Source: Chloroflexota bacterium (GTDB lineage: Bacteria > Chloroflexota > Anaerolineae > UBA4142 > SHND01). From it: DNA of 41,990 bases. The position numbers and the translations under genes were made by a program. Under the pieces are notes generated by a model, which was not told where the DNA came from, ran no database searches, and saw nothing but the letters and a program-made list of their open reading frames with translations. Position 1 is the first letter of the stretch. Every line of letters begins with the position of its first letter. This document shows positions 23,213-32,381 of this stretch, one piece after another. Location of the stretch: positions 1-41,990 of the forward strand of contig JACQWQ010000100.1 in the NCBI GenBank assembly GCA_016209205.1. Reading direction: 5' to 3'.

Positions 23213-23623
23213 GAACACACATATTTGTAAGCGCGCTTGGCAGCAATCCTGTAGACGATAGCAGTTCCGATTGAGACTGCCAGCATGATGCTCGTCCACA
23301 ACAATAAAAGAACAAGCGTCAGAATCCCTCGAATTCCCGGCGACGGACTCCAGAATACCGCCTGGCTCAATACGATAGCCCAGGGCGTGAGAACACCGAC
23401 AAGCACAAAGCTCAATGTCTGAATTTCCACGCGCGTCTTGCGCAACAGCCAAAAAAAACAGACCACCCAGCGCAACACCAATGATGATATTCATCATAAT
23501 GACGGTTACATCTTTTCTCCAAATCGGCGACAGCCAGACAAGGACAAGAAAAGAAACCCGTCTTTGGATTGCACAAACAGTGAGCGCGCCAAGGTAATTT
23601 CGCGGGAGTTGAACCGATTTCAT
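23206..23623 (-). pseudogene. Small membrane protein gene, frameshifted at a T8 run
   Basis: Reading from the ATG at 23623 gives MKSVQLPRNYLGALTVC with one TM segment, up to GVALGGLFF. The frame then turns to nonsense, while a second frame continues with WLLRKTRVEIQTLSFVLVG and two further TM segments, ending in YKYVCSK at 23206. The switch lies at an A8/T8 run (23452-23459), so one base is lost or gained there. Joined, the product would have about 138 residues and three TM helices; no family recognised. The start overlaps the stop of the hydrolase gene (ATGA). It could also be a sequencing or assembly error. Confidence 0.6.
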
Positions 23624-24485
23624 TCTGCGGCTCCTCGCACTAACTGGTTCTGCCGCAAATAGCGCAAAACCCCATCAAGCCCATTTGGGTGGAAAAAGAA
23701 ATAGGCGTGATTCAGGTCCAAATCGAATTTTCCGGCAAACCGTGGCTCTTCGGCAAAAATCTGAAGTGGAACATCGCCGACCGGTCTAACGGGATTGACC
23801 ACATCATTAACATAGCCGATTGCCACAACCCGTATATTGTTCTGCTGTGCCCAAAAACCTACACCATTCATCGAGTTCGGGTCAAAATGGATATACCAGG
23901 CAACGAATTGAGAAAAGCCAGACCCTCCGAGCGGCGCGTCTAGCGCGATGGCGCTGAGGATGTGCGGTGTCTCGCTCGAATGATTCGCTTGCAGGGTCTT
24001 GAGATAGTTGATGATTGTTGCGCCGCCCGCACTATAACCGATGAGAACGATGCCGCCCTCGCCAGGATGAATGTCATTGACTTGAACAGTAATCGGAGCG
24101 GGGTCGGCGGTGAACGCCCGCAGAATCAGACGTGCGTCTTGCGCCAGACATCGAATTCGGCTTGGTGAGCCGGACCAAAACCGTAATGGTCGCGCAAGAA
24201 CTCTAACCAGTTGTGCCAATCCAGTGGGGGGTCATTTTGGCAGCTCGGCGGGGCAAAAGGGATTTCGACGCAGCCCTGTACAAAAATGTAATAGTCATCC
24301 AGTCCTTGCCCGGCAAGGACGTTTTGGCTTGCATCCGTGGGTGCATTCAACAGACCCGGTTTTATCGGAGCTGTATCTCTAACGAGAATGACAATCGCGA
24401 TTCCACAGATGACGGCAAACAAGTACACCTGGGGCAAAACCACGTTGGCGTGATAGCGTGAGAAAGCGAGGAGGCGTGCCTTCAT
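23620..24485 (-). pseudogene. Membrane-anchored alpha/beta-hydrolase-like gene, frameshifted
   Basis: The first part, from the ATG at 24485, has one TM segment (VLPQVYLFAVICGIAIVILV) and a DHYGFGPAHQAEFDVW region, then stops at 24126. A second frame continues from about 24145 with AQDARLILRAFTADPAPITV and the nucleophile elbow GYSAGG, to QNQLVRGAAE at 23620. Joined it would be about 288 residues with the catalytic Ser in GYSAGG and a late His (DLNHAYFF). A one-base deletion near 24130-24150 explains the break. It looks like a lipase/esterase-type hydrolase; substrate unknown. It follows the TPR gene by 23 bp. Confidence 0.65.
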
Positions 24486-24508
24486 AACATCAAGAAAATT
24501 GTGCGAGG

Positions 24509-25717
24509 TCACGGTTGCGGCGCCGCCGTTGCCGGTCGCCGCGTCGGCGGCGCGCCGCTGCCCAGACAATTTTCATTGTAATACTGCTCCGCCGCTTGCA
24601 CCGCCGTATCGTCGGGATTTACGTCTAACGCTTTATCGAGCCACTCGCGTCCTTTCGGACAATTGTCCAAATTCACGTACGACAGACCGAGTGAGTAATA
24701 ATACTCGGCGCGGTCGCCGCCAAGCGCAATCGCTTTTTCAAAACTCGGCACCGCCTGTTCCCAATTCTGCAGCACAAAATAAATAATGCCGAGATGCCCG
24801 TGCGCGGGCGCGTAATTCGGATCAATCTGCGTCGCGCGTTTCAACTGTGTGATCGCCGCGTCGTAATCGCCCAAGAAATAATAAATCCATCCGAACTCGT
24901 CGTACACTTCCGCAAAAGTCGGAGCGGCTTGAATCGCCTGTTGAATCAAAGCCAACGCGTTGCGATACTGTCCGATCGCCCGCATGTTGCGCGTGGCGGC
25001 GACGTACAAAAATCCGAGATTGGGCTGAATCTGAATCGCGCGTTGATATTCCGTAATCGCGTTGCGATAGCGTCCCGATGTTTCATACGCATACCCATAC
25101 GCGCGGTGCGCCTCGAAATTATTGTCGTCCAACTCGACCGCTTTTTTCGCCGCCGGAATAGATTTGTCCACGCGCCCCATATCGGAATACAGTTCGCTCA
25201 AGTACGCCTGCGCATACACATTGTTTTCGTCCAGTTCGATCGCGCGCAGCGCGTGCGGCAATGCCTCGTCGTACTTGCCCTGCCAATCGAGCGCCAACGC
25301 GAGCACCGCATTGTTGTACGCATTGTCGGGTTTCAAATCCACCGCCGTGCGCGCCATGTCTTCGGCTTCCAAATACTTGCGGCGAATGATCAACAAGCGC
25401 GCGAGTCGCGCGTACGCCACATCGTTTTCCGGGTCCAATTCAATCACGCGGCGATATTCTTCAATCGCCTTGTCCACCTGTCCGTTTTGAAAATAACCAT
25501 CCGCGCGATTCACAATGCTCGACGCGGGTTCCGTGGGCGTGGGCGTAATGGTCGGCGTCGGGTGCAGCGCTTCGGGCAAAACCGAAACCGGCGCGACGTA
25601 CACGCCGCGTGTCGCCAACAACAACACACTCGCATACGCCGTGCCAATCACGATAATGACAATCAGCAAACAGCTGCGCAGCCAAGGCAGACGCTGTGGT
25701 TTCCGACCGATGTACAT
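24509..25717 (-). CDS. Membrane-anchored TPR protein
   Basis: 402 residues from the ATG at 25717; the ATG at 25753 would add repeat-derived residues only. A TM helix at about 13-35 (SCLLIVIIVIGTAYASVLLL) and a Thr/Pro-rich linker (HPTPTITPTPTEP) precede about nine TPR units of 34 residues (85-385), for example DKAIEEYRRVIELDPENDVAYA. The C-terminus is Pro/Thr-rich. The repeats would face outside the membrane. It stands downstream of the GT39 gene on the same strand, in what looks like a surface-glycan cluster. It is probably an assembly scaffold (inference). Confidence 0.85.
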   Translation of the reverse strand: MYIGRKPQRLPWLRSCLLIVIIVIGTAYASVLLLATRGVYVAPVSVLPEALHPTPTITPTPTEPASSIVNRADGYFQNGQVDKAIEEYRRVIELDPENDVAYARLARLLIIRRKYLEAEDMARTAVDLKPDNAYNNAVLALALDWQGKYDEALPHALRAIELDENNVYAQAYLSELYSDMGRVDKSIPAAKKAVELDDNNFEAHRAYGYAYETSGRYRNAITEYQRAIQIQPNLGFLYVAATRNMRAIGQYRNALALIQQAIQAAPTFAEVYDEFGWIYYFLGDYDAAITQLKRATQIDPNYAPAHGHLGIIYFVLQNWEQAVPSFEKAIALGGDRAEYYYSLGLSYVNLDNCPKGREWLDKALDVNPDDTAVQAAEQYYNENCLGSGAPPTRRPATAAPQP

Positions 25718-25720
25718 AAG

Positions 25721-25780
25721 TCGCAGGTCGCAGGTTGCAGGTTTCATGCGCATTACTGCAACTTGAAACCTGTAACTTGC
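25721..25780. repeat. Mirrored heptamer repeat between GT39 and TPR genes
   Basis: AGTCGCAGGTCGCAGGTTGCA (25724-25744) is mirrored by TGCAACTTGAAACCTGTAAC and following bases (25755-25784). It reaches to the last codons of the GT39 gene. Confidence 0.9.
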
Positions 25781-25783
25781 GAC

Positions 25784-28288
25784 TCATCTCACTTGCACCC
25801 GCGTCACGTCAAAACTCGACGTTCCGTCGCTCACGATAATTTTGTATTCGCCCGGCAGCGCGTTCGGCGGGATGTTCAAATGCAACATATCGCGCACGAT
25901 TTCGTTTTCGTCCCAACGCGACGTCGGATAATTTTCAAACGCGCGCGTTGATGCGACGACGTTGCCGCCCTGATCGAGCAACTGCGCGCTGACCTTCAAA
26001 TCACGCGCCGGTTTCGCGACTGCTTGCCAATACAAAACCAACGGAATGAATTCGCCGCGTTTGAACTCGCGGACAGGCGAATGGTTTTGCGACAGATTAT
26101 ATCCCAACGCGCGGAGGGCATCGAACCGGGCGTTCAACGTTTCGTCGAGCAGCAATTGGGCGGGCGACGCGATGCGTTTGCCGAGCGTCAGCGCGCCGAG
26201 CGTCAACGCGTCCGTGCCGTCTTTTAGTTTCAATCGTTCGCCCGTATCACCGCGATACAAACCGACGACGATGTTGTATTCACCCGGCGGCAATCCGACC
26301 GGCAGCCAAATTCCAATCTTGTCCGAAACTTCGTCGCCGATTTGCCAGCGGCTTGTCGGGCTGAAACCGTTTTGCGGCTCGCCGTCGTGCTGCGCGGCGA
26401 TGCGTCCCTGCGCGTCGAGCAAGTGGACAAACACTTTGTAATTCGTTCGCGGTGGATTCGTCGCCACCCAAACCAATTCCAGTGGAATAATATCGCCGCC
26501 CGCGTACGCCTTATCCGGCAAACTAAAGCGCCGCAAAAAAATTTCATCGCCAAACGGAATACGCGCCGCAAAATTTTGCCCCAGCAAATCCACCGCGTAC
26601 TGCGCGAGCCGCACATTGCCGCGCCAATCATCGCTCGCCTTGAAACTTACCTCGCTCAACGAACGCTCGACCAGTTGTTGCGGGTCCGCTTGCTCGGTCG
26701 CCCAATAAATCGCAAACAGCTTGTCGTGTTTCGTGATCACGTCCACAATCGCCGCGCGCGTTTGTTCCGCGTGTACCGGACGGCCCACCGGCAGCGTGCG
26801 CAAATCGGCGTCGCCGCGATAATAATAGCGTACCACATCCATTTGCCCCGGCGCGTCCACAATCACCGCGTCGCGCGCCGTCGCCAGCGCGTTGATGTAA
26901 TTCACAATGCCGCGATAATCGTCGCGCTGCAACTGCGGCGCGGTGTACATGTTTTGCAACGCCAACACCGTCCCCGCCGCAAACAACGCGCCAATCGTCA
27001 ATTTCATCAAGCCCATGACGCTGCGCGCCAATCGCTTTGTTGCGCTGTCTGACAGGGATGCGTACGGCGCGCGTTCGCGCAAAAATAATCCGGGATACAA
27101 CACCGACACGCCGCGTCCGACCACAATCAGCAAGCCCGGCGTTGCCAGCAGCAAAAATTTTGGGTTGTATGCGGGGCGCGCTAACGAAACCACGTACATT
27201 GCCAACAGCGGCACAGCTGTCCACAATGCGCACAGCACAATGCCCCACGCGCTCTGCTGGAACAAATCGCGCGAAGGCAGCAAGCCGCCGACAAAAAACA
27301 AAATGTACGTCAAGACGACGAGTGCTTGCCAGCTGACCAAAACGTCCGAACCCGTGACGAACGCGCTCAAGATGCGCCACGTCATGTCCCACAGCGCCAT
27401 CGGTTCGCTAATGCCGGGCCATGCGGTAAGGGACGCGCGCGCAAAGGCGAGCCACGGCACGTACGCCAGCACAATCAACAGGTTCGCGCCAAGCCAAACC
27501 GCCAGTGTCGCAAACGGAGGCGCGCCGCGCCGCCACACCAAGATCAGCCAAACTACAAACGCGAGATTCTCGAACAGCACGAGTGTGAACGCGTAATAGT
27601 TGGTGTACAGCGCGGCAAGCGTCGCCAAAACAAAAATCCCGGGCGCAATCCAAGTTTGTGTAGAGATACCCCAACTGTTACTGCGAAAGTTGGCTCCATG
27701 AGATTGCGTCGCTCCGCTCGCAATGACGCGCTGTGGGCGATCCCCTGACGTTTGACGCATGACGTTTGATTCTACCAGCCCCGGTTTCAACCAACGCACC
27801 ATCGCCCAAACCGACACACACGCAAACAGTGTCAACCAAATATACATCCGCGTTTCTTGCGCGTAATACGTTTGAAATGGATTCAACGCGGATAGGACCG
27901 CCGCAATCACCGCCACGTCTTGATCGAAAAATTCGCGCGCAATCCGAAACGTCAGCGCGACGACCAGCACGCCTGCGATGACTGAAAAAAAGCGCAGCGC
28001 AAATTCGCTGATGCCTGCGAAGGGGACCCAGTTATGGAGTAACCAGTAGTAGAGGGGGGGGTGAATATCACGCGCCGCCGCGTTCAAGATCGCGTTCAGG
28101 CTCGTCTGCGCCAGCGCGACCGAAGTGCCTTCGTCGTTCCACAAACTTTGCGCGCCAAGCCCGTTCACGCGCACAAAAAACGCGACGGCGAGCGCAATCA
28201 AAACCCATACGCGATTTTTCAGCGACAGCCACTCACCATCGGCGGCTTGCGCCGCGTAGGAACGCGAAACGCGAAACATCGGACGCAT
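25784..28288 (-). CDS. GT39-type membrane glycosyltransferase with an in-frame repeat insert
   Basis: 834 residues from the ATG at 28288; the extension to 28498 overlaps the upstream gene and is rejected. Family 39/ArnT-PMT features: GLGAQSLWNDEGTSVALAQ with the catalytic D52-E53 pair, DIHPPLYYWLLHNW and NPFQTYYAQETRMYIW. About 11-12 TM helices span 25-500, followed by a C-terminal extracytoplasmic beta-rich domain. These enzymes move a sugar from a polyprenyl-phosphate donor to a protein or lipid on the outer face. Residues about 171-213 are encoded by intergenic-type repeats (27653-27778). A G8 run (28053-28060) lies in the N-terminal part. It is coupled to the GH gene upstream (stop and start within 3 bp). 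Confidence 0.85.
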   Translation of the reverse strand: MRPMFRVSRSYAAQAADGEWLSLKNRVWVLIALAVAFFVRVNGLGAQSLWNDEGTSVALAQTSLNAILNAAARDIHPPLYYWLLHNWVPFAGISEFALRFFSVIAGVLVVALTFRIAREFFDQDVAVIAAVLSALNPFQTYYAQETRMYIWLTLFACVSVWAMVRWLKPGLVESNVMRQTSGDRPQRVIASGATQSHGANFRSNSWGISTQTWIAPGIFVLATLAALYTNYYAFTLVLFENLAFVVWLILVWRRGAPPFATLAVWLGANLLIVLAYVPWLAFARASLTAWPGISEPMALWDMTWRILSAFVTGSDVLVSWQALVVLTYILFFVGGLLPSRDLFQQSAWGIVLCALWTAVPLLAMYVVSLARPAYNPKFLLLATPGLLIVVGRGVSVLYPGLFLRERAPYASLSDSATKRLARSVMGLMKLTIGALFAAGTVLALQNMYTAPQLQRDDYRGIVNYINALATARDAVIVDAPGQMDVVRYYYRGDADLRTLPVGRPVHAEQTRAAIVDVITKHDKLFAIYWATEQADPQQLVERSLSEVSFKASDDWRGNVRLAQYAVDLLGQNFAARIPFGDEIFLRRFSLPDKAYAGGDIIPLELVWVATNPPRTNYKVFVHLLDAQGRIAAQHDGEPQNGFSPTSRWQIGDEVSDKIGIWLPVGLPPGEYNIVVGLYRGDTGERLKLKDGTDALTLGALTLGKRIASPAQLLLDETLNARFDALRALGYNLSQNHSPVREFKRGEFIPLVLYWQAVAKPARDLKVSAQLLDQGGNVVASTRAFENYPTSRWDENEIVRDMLHLNIPPNALPGEYKIIVSDGTSSFDVTRVQVR
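27653..27778 (-). repeat. Intergenic-type repeats inserted in frame in the GT39 gene
   Basis: The insert contains TGACGTT heptamers (27746-27769), a covarying GTCAT hairpin copy (27704-27730, minus) and a CCAACT/AGTTGG hairpin (27670-27694). It codes for about 40 polar residues (RVIASGATQSHGANFRSNSW and neighbours) between two hydrophobic segments. Confidence 0.8.
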
Positions 28289-28290
28289 GA

Positions 28291-30036
28291 TTACGTCATC
28301 CCTCCGCGCCACGAATACCTTCGCGTTTGTTGCATTCGCATCAAGACCATCAAAAGCAGCGCGTTCGACAATCCGATGGCTAACGCGATCCACGCCGCTA
28401 TTTGCAGCAGCCAGCCGTTCGATTGCTTGACCACGACGCCATCCAACCACAGCGCGCCCTGTTTGACTCGCACCTCGACGCGATGTTCGCCGTCCCACAA
28501 ATTTTTCGCCAGCATGATACGATGTTCCGCGTGCGGGTCCGTCGCGCGCAAATCAAATTCACGCCATGCCTCACCATCAATGCGCGCCTCGACCATTCCG
28601 CTGTACGGATTGGCTGCGAGTGCGAGTTCCACATCGTTCCCGTGAAACGTGAAAAGTAAAACGTCACCGGGTTTGCCAATTCGATACCCGTCTGTCACAC
28701 GCGCGCCATAGTCTCCAGTTCTCCAGTCTCCGCCGTATTGCAGAACCCAATCCGTCTCTTGATGAAACCCTTTACCAAGCCAGCGCGCCGTTGATACGTA
28801 TGCTTTGATGGCTTCGTAGGCAGGCAGCGGTTTGAAATCGGGATCGAACAAGCGGAAATAATAAAAGGGCTGTGACCGTTCGTCGTCGTACGCGCGTTTG
28901 AAAAACCAATAATTCATCACGCCCATCCAGGGCCATTCATTTTGCGCGCGTTCGTACGCCTGTGCTGCATACCTGCCCTGCTGCTGTTCCGTCACGCGCC
29001 CGTACGGAGCATCGGTGAAAGCGAGCGGGAGCGCGTTCCAGCCAATTTCCATCGCCCACATCGGTTTGTTGGCATCCCCGTTTTTCACCATGATTTCGCG
29101 CAGCAAGACGGGACGCGAAAAATTGGTGCGTGACGCGTCCGCGCGGTGATCGCCCGGTCCGGTGAACAAACCGTAATTCATCACCGCAAGAATATCAAAA
29201 TAATTTTTCGCGCCCGCGTCGTACATTTGCTGTAAAAAAATCAAATCGCTGACGTTGCGCGGGCCCATTTCCAATGTTTGCGCCAAGCCCGCGCTGATGA
29301 TGACCGCGTGCGGGTCGGCTTGTTTTGCTCTGGTGTAACCAGTCTTCAACAGGCGTGTATAGTCTTGCGCGTTCACATCCTGTTCGCCCCATTCGGGATA
29401 AATGTTTGGCTCGTTCCACAACTGGTAATACTTGATTTTCCCTTTGTAACGCGAAACGACCGCGTGCACAAAATCGCCGTAATCGGCGTAATGATCCGGC
29501 GGCGCGAAATTGCCGCGCGCGGCCCCATCCGCGCGCGACCAATTTGGCGGATGGTCGAGGCGCGCGATGATTTCCAAACCGTATTCTTGCGCCAACGCGA
29601 CGATGCGGTCGTACTTGGCCCATGTCGAGTGATTGAATTTGTGATCCCAAAATTCACCTTGCCCTGTCGGCTCGATATCTTCCCACGGAAATTCTTGGCG
29701 AATAAAATAAAAGCCCGCGTCTTGGATCAATTGCATGCCCGCGCGAATTTTCGCCTCTTCCACCTCTTGCTCGAAAAATGTATTGACGCCGAACGGCGGC
29801 ATGTCGGTGTACGGCAGCGGCGCGTAATCGGCAGTCTCACGCGGCGCTTGAAACCAAGCAAGAACGAGGAATCCTAACGCGCGGAGTTGATAGGAGGAAT
29901 CTTCTTCACCGGTGATGTCGGCGAGCGTTTGACGAATCGCTTCGCGGCGCACCAGAATCGTCGCGGCAGCGGCGGAAAAGATAGCAAAATTAAAGACGAT
30001 GAGCCAGAGCAACCATCGTCGTTGCATTGCATTCAT
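28291..30036 (-). CDS. Membrane-anchored clan GH-A glycoside hydrolase-like protein
   Basis: 581 residues. An N-terminal TM helix (about 8-28) and a C-terminal TM helix (about 548-568) flank a large extracytoplasmic part. The TIM-barrel part has IKYYQLWNEPNIYPEW with the acid/base E209 and KPMWAMEIGWNALP with the nucleophile candidate E330, the two Glu positions of clan GH-A (GH5/GH39-like). A beta-rich domain follows (about 440-540). It probably cuts or remodels a surface or extracellular glycan. A heptamer array at 28710-28732 encodes GDWRTGDY in frame. Alternative start at 30027. The GT39 gene begins 3 bp after its stop. Confidence 0.8.
   Translation of the reverse strand: MNAMQRRWLLWLIVFNFAIFSAAAATILVRREAIRQTLADITGEEDSSYQLRALGFLVLAWFQAPRETADYAPLPYTDMPPFGVNTFFEQEVEEAKIRAGMQLIQDAGFYFIRQEFPWEDIEPTGQGEFWDHKFNHSTWAKYDRIVALAQEYGLEIIARLDHPPNWSRADGAARGNFAPPDHYADYGDFVHAVVSRYKGKIKYYQLWNEPNIYPEWGEQDVNAQDYTRLLKTGYTRAKQADPHAVIISAGLAQTLEMGPRNVSDLIFLQQMYDAGAKNYFDILAVMNYGLFTGPGDHRADASRTNFSRPVLLREIMVKNGDANKPMWAMEIGWNALPLAFTDAPYGRVTEQQQGRYAAQAYERAQNEWPWMGVMNYWFFKRAYDDERSQPFYYFRLFDPDFKPLPAYEAIKAYVSTARWLGKGFHQETDWVLQYGGDWRTGDYGARVTDGYRIGKPGDVLLFTFHGNDVELALAANPYSGMVEARIDGEAWREFDLRATDPHAEHRIMLAKNLWDGEHRVEVRVKQGALWLDGVVVKQSNGWLLQIAAWIALAIGLSNALLLMVLMRMQQTRRYSWRGGMT
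28710..28732 (-). repeat. Heptamer array in the GH gene
   Basis: Units AGTCTCC, AGTTCTCC and AGTCTCC read on the plus strand. It is the same family as the ACTGGAG array in gatA. It is in frame and codes for GDWRTGDY. Confidence 0.75.
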
Positions 30037-30099
30037 ACAGCGCCGAACATTTTACCACATCTGATTTTGCCGTTCGCTTTGGACACTCGCCAAACCAGC

Positions 30100-30170
30100 A
30101 AGACCCCAAGTGTTTTTGCGGCATCCTGCGACTCGATCACCAACGACGTTGCAAAACACTTGGCGCCTCT
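30100..30170. repeat. Dispersed AAGACCCC/GGGGTCTT element, copy 1
   Basis: AAGACCCCAAGTGTTTT at the left end, a shared core TGCGACTCGA, and AAAACACTTGG at the right end. The outer right end is degraded (GCGCCTCT instead of GGTCTT). It lies between the divergent GH and yebC genes. Confidence 0.85.
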
Positions 30171-30188
30171 GATTCATGCACCTGCAAA

Positions 30189-30217
30189 TTCAACGAATCC
30201 AAGCCGCGTGGTATAAT
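30189..30217 (+). promoter_or_regulatory. Putative promoter of yebC-ruvC-ruvA
   Basis: TTCAAC (30189-30194), 17 bp, TATAAT (30212-30217). The implied leader is about 210 nt. Confidence 0.5.
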
Positions 30218-30420
30218 GGTTGTCGCTATGGTAAGCAGTGTTGTTCTCTTCAAGCCACGACAACGTCGCGGCTTGCCCTTTCGCAAACCTCCAAGCGATG
30301 CGCTGTTGCTATTCCTCGCGTGAGCGAACGAATAGCCAGCGTGTTTTTGTGTCAGACGACGGATTACTGGTCACTCATCACTGATTACCGATCACTGATC
30401 ACTGACCACTGATTCCCACC
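30218..30420. other. yebC leader: hairpin and heptamer array
   Basis: GCTATTC (30308-30314) pairs with GAATAGC (30330-30336). ACTGATC-type heptamers fill about 30365-30414. A 35-codon frame from the ATG at 30216 is open but has no recognisable features, so it is not called. Nothing else is seen in the 396-bp gap between the GH and yebC genes beyond the element at 30100. Confidence 0.6.
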
Positions 30421-30432
30421 CGGAGGTTCCTC

Positions 30433-31197
30433 ATGTCAGGTCATAGTAAATGGGCACAGATCAAGCGCAAAAAGGGCGCCACCGATACCAAGCGCGGACA
30501 ATTGTTTACGCGCCTCGCGCGAGACATTACCATCGCCGTACGCGAAGGCGGCAGCGGCGATCCCGACGCGAATTTTTCCCTGCGCCTCGCGTGGGACAAG
30601 GCGCGCGCGGCAAACATGCCCAAAGAAAACATCGAGCGCGCGATTCAACGCGGGCTTGGCAGTACGGGCGAAGGCGGACACCTCGAAGACATTTCGTACG
30701 AGGTCTATGGCCCCGGCGGTTCGGCGCTCATCGTGCAGGTGCTCACCGACAATCGCAATCGCGCCGCGTCCGATGTGCGCCGCGTCATAACGCGCGCCGG
30801 CGCGAACCTCGCGTCGGCGGGTTCCGTCGCGTGGATGTTTGAAAAACGCGGCGTCTTTACGATTCCCGTCAAGGGCAAAAGCGCCGAAGACATTGAACTG
30901 GAATTGATTGATGCGGGCGTAGACGATGTGGAGACCGCAGACGAGCACATTGAAGCGTATGTGACCCCCGAACATTTGCGCCCCGTGCGCGAAGAATTGC
31001 AAAAGCGGCATATTCCCCTCGAAAACGCCGAAGTGTCACTGATTGCAAAAAATCCCGCCGAAGTTTCTGCCGCTGATGCGGTCAAGACCATGCAGCTCAT
31101 CGAGCAATTGGAAGAACTCGACGACGTGCAAAAAGTCATCACCAACCTCGACATCACCGACGAAGCGATGGCAGAGTTTGAAAAAGCGACCGCATAG
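30433..31197 (+). CDS. yebC: YebC/PmpR family protein
   Basis: 254 residues, the usual length. GGAGG lies 8 bp upstream. The N-terminus MSGHSKWAQIKRKKGATDTK and the segments ANMPKENIERAIQRG and AGANLASAGSVAWMFEKRG are diagnostic. Family members are described as transcription regulators, and more recently as translation factors that relieve stalling at proline stretches. The gene precedes ruvC and ruvA as in many bacteria. A mirrored repeat separates it from ruvC. Confidence 0.95.
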   Translation: MSGHSKWAQIKRKKGATDTKRGQLFTRLARDITIAVREGGSGDPDANFSLRLAWDKARAANMPKENIERAIQRGLGSTGEGGHLEDISYEVYGPGGSALIVQVLTDNRNRAASDVRRVITRAGANLASAGSVAWMFEKRGVFTIPVKGKSAEDIELELIDAGVDDVETADEHIEAYVTPEHLRPVREELQKRHIPLENAEVSLIAKNPAEVSAADAVKTMQLIEQLEELDDVQKVITNLDITDEAMAEFEKATA

Positions 31198-31274
31198 TGC
31201 AATAGTGTTTTCGTGCGATAGTGCGATAGTCAAAGCGGCACGATTGCACTATCGCACTATCGCACTATCTCACT
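31198..31274. repeat. Mirrored octamer repeat between yebC and ruvC
   Basis: GTGCGATA octamers (31221-31236) are mirrored by CACTATCG octamers (31252-31272) around a loop of about 16 nt. The second arm ends at the ruvC ATG, and no ribosome-binding site is visible. Confidence 0.9.
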
Positions 31275-31772
31275 ATGATCGCACTAGGAATTGACCCCGG
31301 CACCGCGCTCTGCGGCTATGGCATCGTGCGCGCGGCGGGCGATGAGTACGAACTCGTCACCTGTGGCGCGATTGCCACGCCCGCGAAAACGCCGCTCGAA
31401 CAGCGACTCCTCAAAATTCACGACGACCTCACCGCGCTAATTCGCAAATACAAACCGGACCAAGCGGCGGTCGAAAAACTTTTTTTCTCGCGCAACACGA
31501 CCACTGCACTCGCGGTCGGACACGCGCGCGGCGTCGTTCTGCTTACGCTGGCGCAAGCGCGCCTACCCATTGGCGAATACACGCCCAATGAAATCAAACA
31601 AGCGCTCTCCGGTTACGGCGGCGCAGACAAATATCAGATGCAGCAAATGGTCAAACTGCTGCTGCGCCTCGACGCTGTGCCCCAACCCGACGACGCCGCC
31701 GATGCGGTCGCCATCGCGATTTGTCATTTGCAAGGCGCGCGGCTGCGGGAATTGATTGATTCGCAGAGTTAA
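31275..31772 (+). CDS. ruvC: Crossover junction endodeoxyribonuclease RuvC
   Basis: 165 residues. The acidic catalytic residues are in place: D7 in LGIDPGTALCGYG, E67 in AAVEKLFF, and D140 and D143 in PDDAADAVAIAICH. RuvC dimers cut Holliday junctions symmetrically. The ATG follows directly after the mirrored repeat. ruvA starts 5 bp after its stop. ruvB is not in this window. Confidence 0.97.
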   Translation: MIALGIDPGTALCGYGIVRAAGDEYELVTCGAIATPAKTPLEQRLLKIHDDLTALIRKYKPDQAAVEKLFFSRNTTTALAVGHARGVVLLTLAQARLPIGEYTPNEIKQALSGYGGADKYQMQQMVKLLLRLDAVPQPDDAADAVAIAICHLQGARLRELIDSQS

Positions 31773-31776
31773 TCTT

Positions 31777-32340
31777 ATGATCGCCTATCTCCGTGGAACC
31801 ATTTTCCAACGCACTCCCGATTCCGTCATTGTTGACGTGAACGGCGTCGGCTATCGCGCGCGTGCGCCTGCTTCGACGCTCGATGTCTTGGGCGACATTG
31901 GCGCGCAAGTCGAGTTGCATGTTCACACGCACGTGCGCGAAGACGATATTTCCTTGTTCGGCTTTGCGACACAGGACGAACTCGATTTGTTCGAGTTGCT
32001 GTTGAGCGTATCGGGGATTGGACCCAAAGTCGCGCTCGGCATTCTTTCGTCCGCGTCGCCGAACGAAATTCGCAATGCCATCGCGCAGGGCAATCTCGAA
32101 ATTCTGAGCGGCATTCGCGGCATCGGCAAGAAAACCGCGCAGCGGCTCGTGTTAGAACTCAAAGGCAAAGTAGAACTCGGCGAGGAAATCAGCGAGCTCT
32201 TACCGCTCGACGGCGAAGTCGCGGCGACGCTCATCAATTTGGGATACAGCGCGGTCGAAGCGCAGCGCGCCGCGCGTTCGGCGCAGGGCAAAACGCTGGA
32301 GGACAAATTGCGCGCGGCGCTGCAGTATTTGGGCGGGTAA
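31777..32340 (+). CDS. ruvA: Holliday junction branch migration protein RuvA
   Basis: 187 residues from the ATG at 31777 (MIAYLRGTIFQRTPDSVIVD). Domain I (OB-fold) is followed by two helix-hairpin-helix motifs, LLSVSGIGPKVALGIL and ILSGIRGIGKKTAQRLV, then a linker and the C-terminal UBA-like domain that contacts RuvB (TLINLGYSAVEAQRAA). RuvA tetramers hold the junction in the square-planar form. It follows ruvC in the same operon; RuvB is elsewhere. Confidence 0.97.
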   Translation: MIAYLRGTIFQRTPDSVIVDVNGVGYRARAPASTLDVLGDIGAQVELHVHTHVREDDISLFGFATQDELDLFELLLSVSGIGPKVALGILSSASPNEIRNAIAQGNLEILSGIRGIGKKTAQRLVLELKGKVELGEEISELLPLDGEVAATLINLGYSAVEAQRAARSAQGKTLEDKLRAALQYLGG

Positions 32341-32381
32341 ATCAGTGCGCATACCGGACGTTCACCTGCGCCAAACAGTGC

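Noticed and set aside
30205..30280. tRNA-like sequence GTGGTATAATGG
   Set aside because: No acceptor stem or T-arm can be folded around it; it fits a -10 box better.
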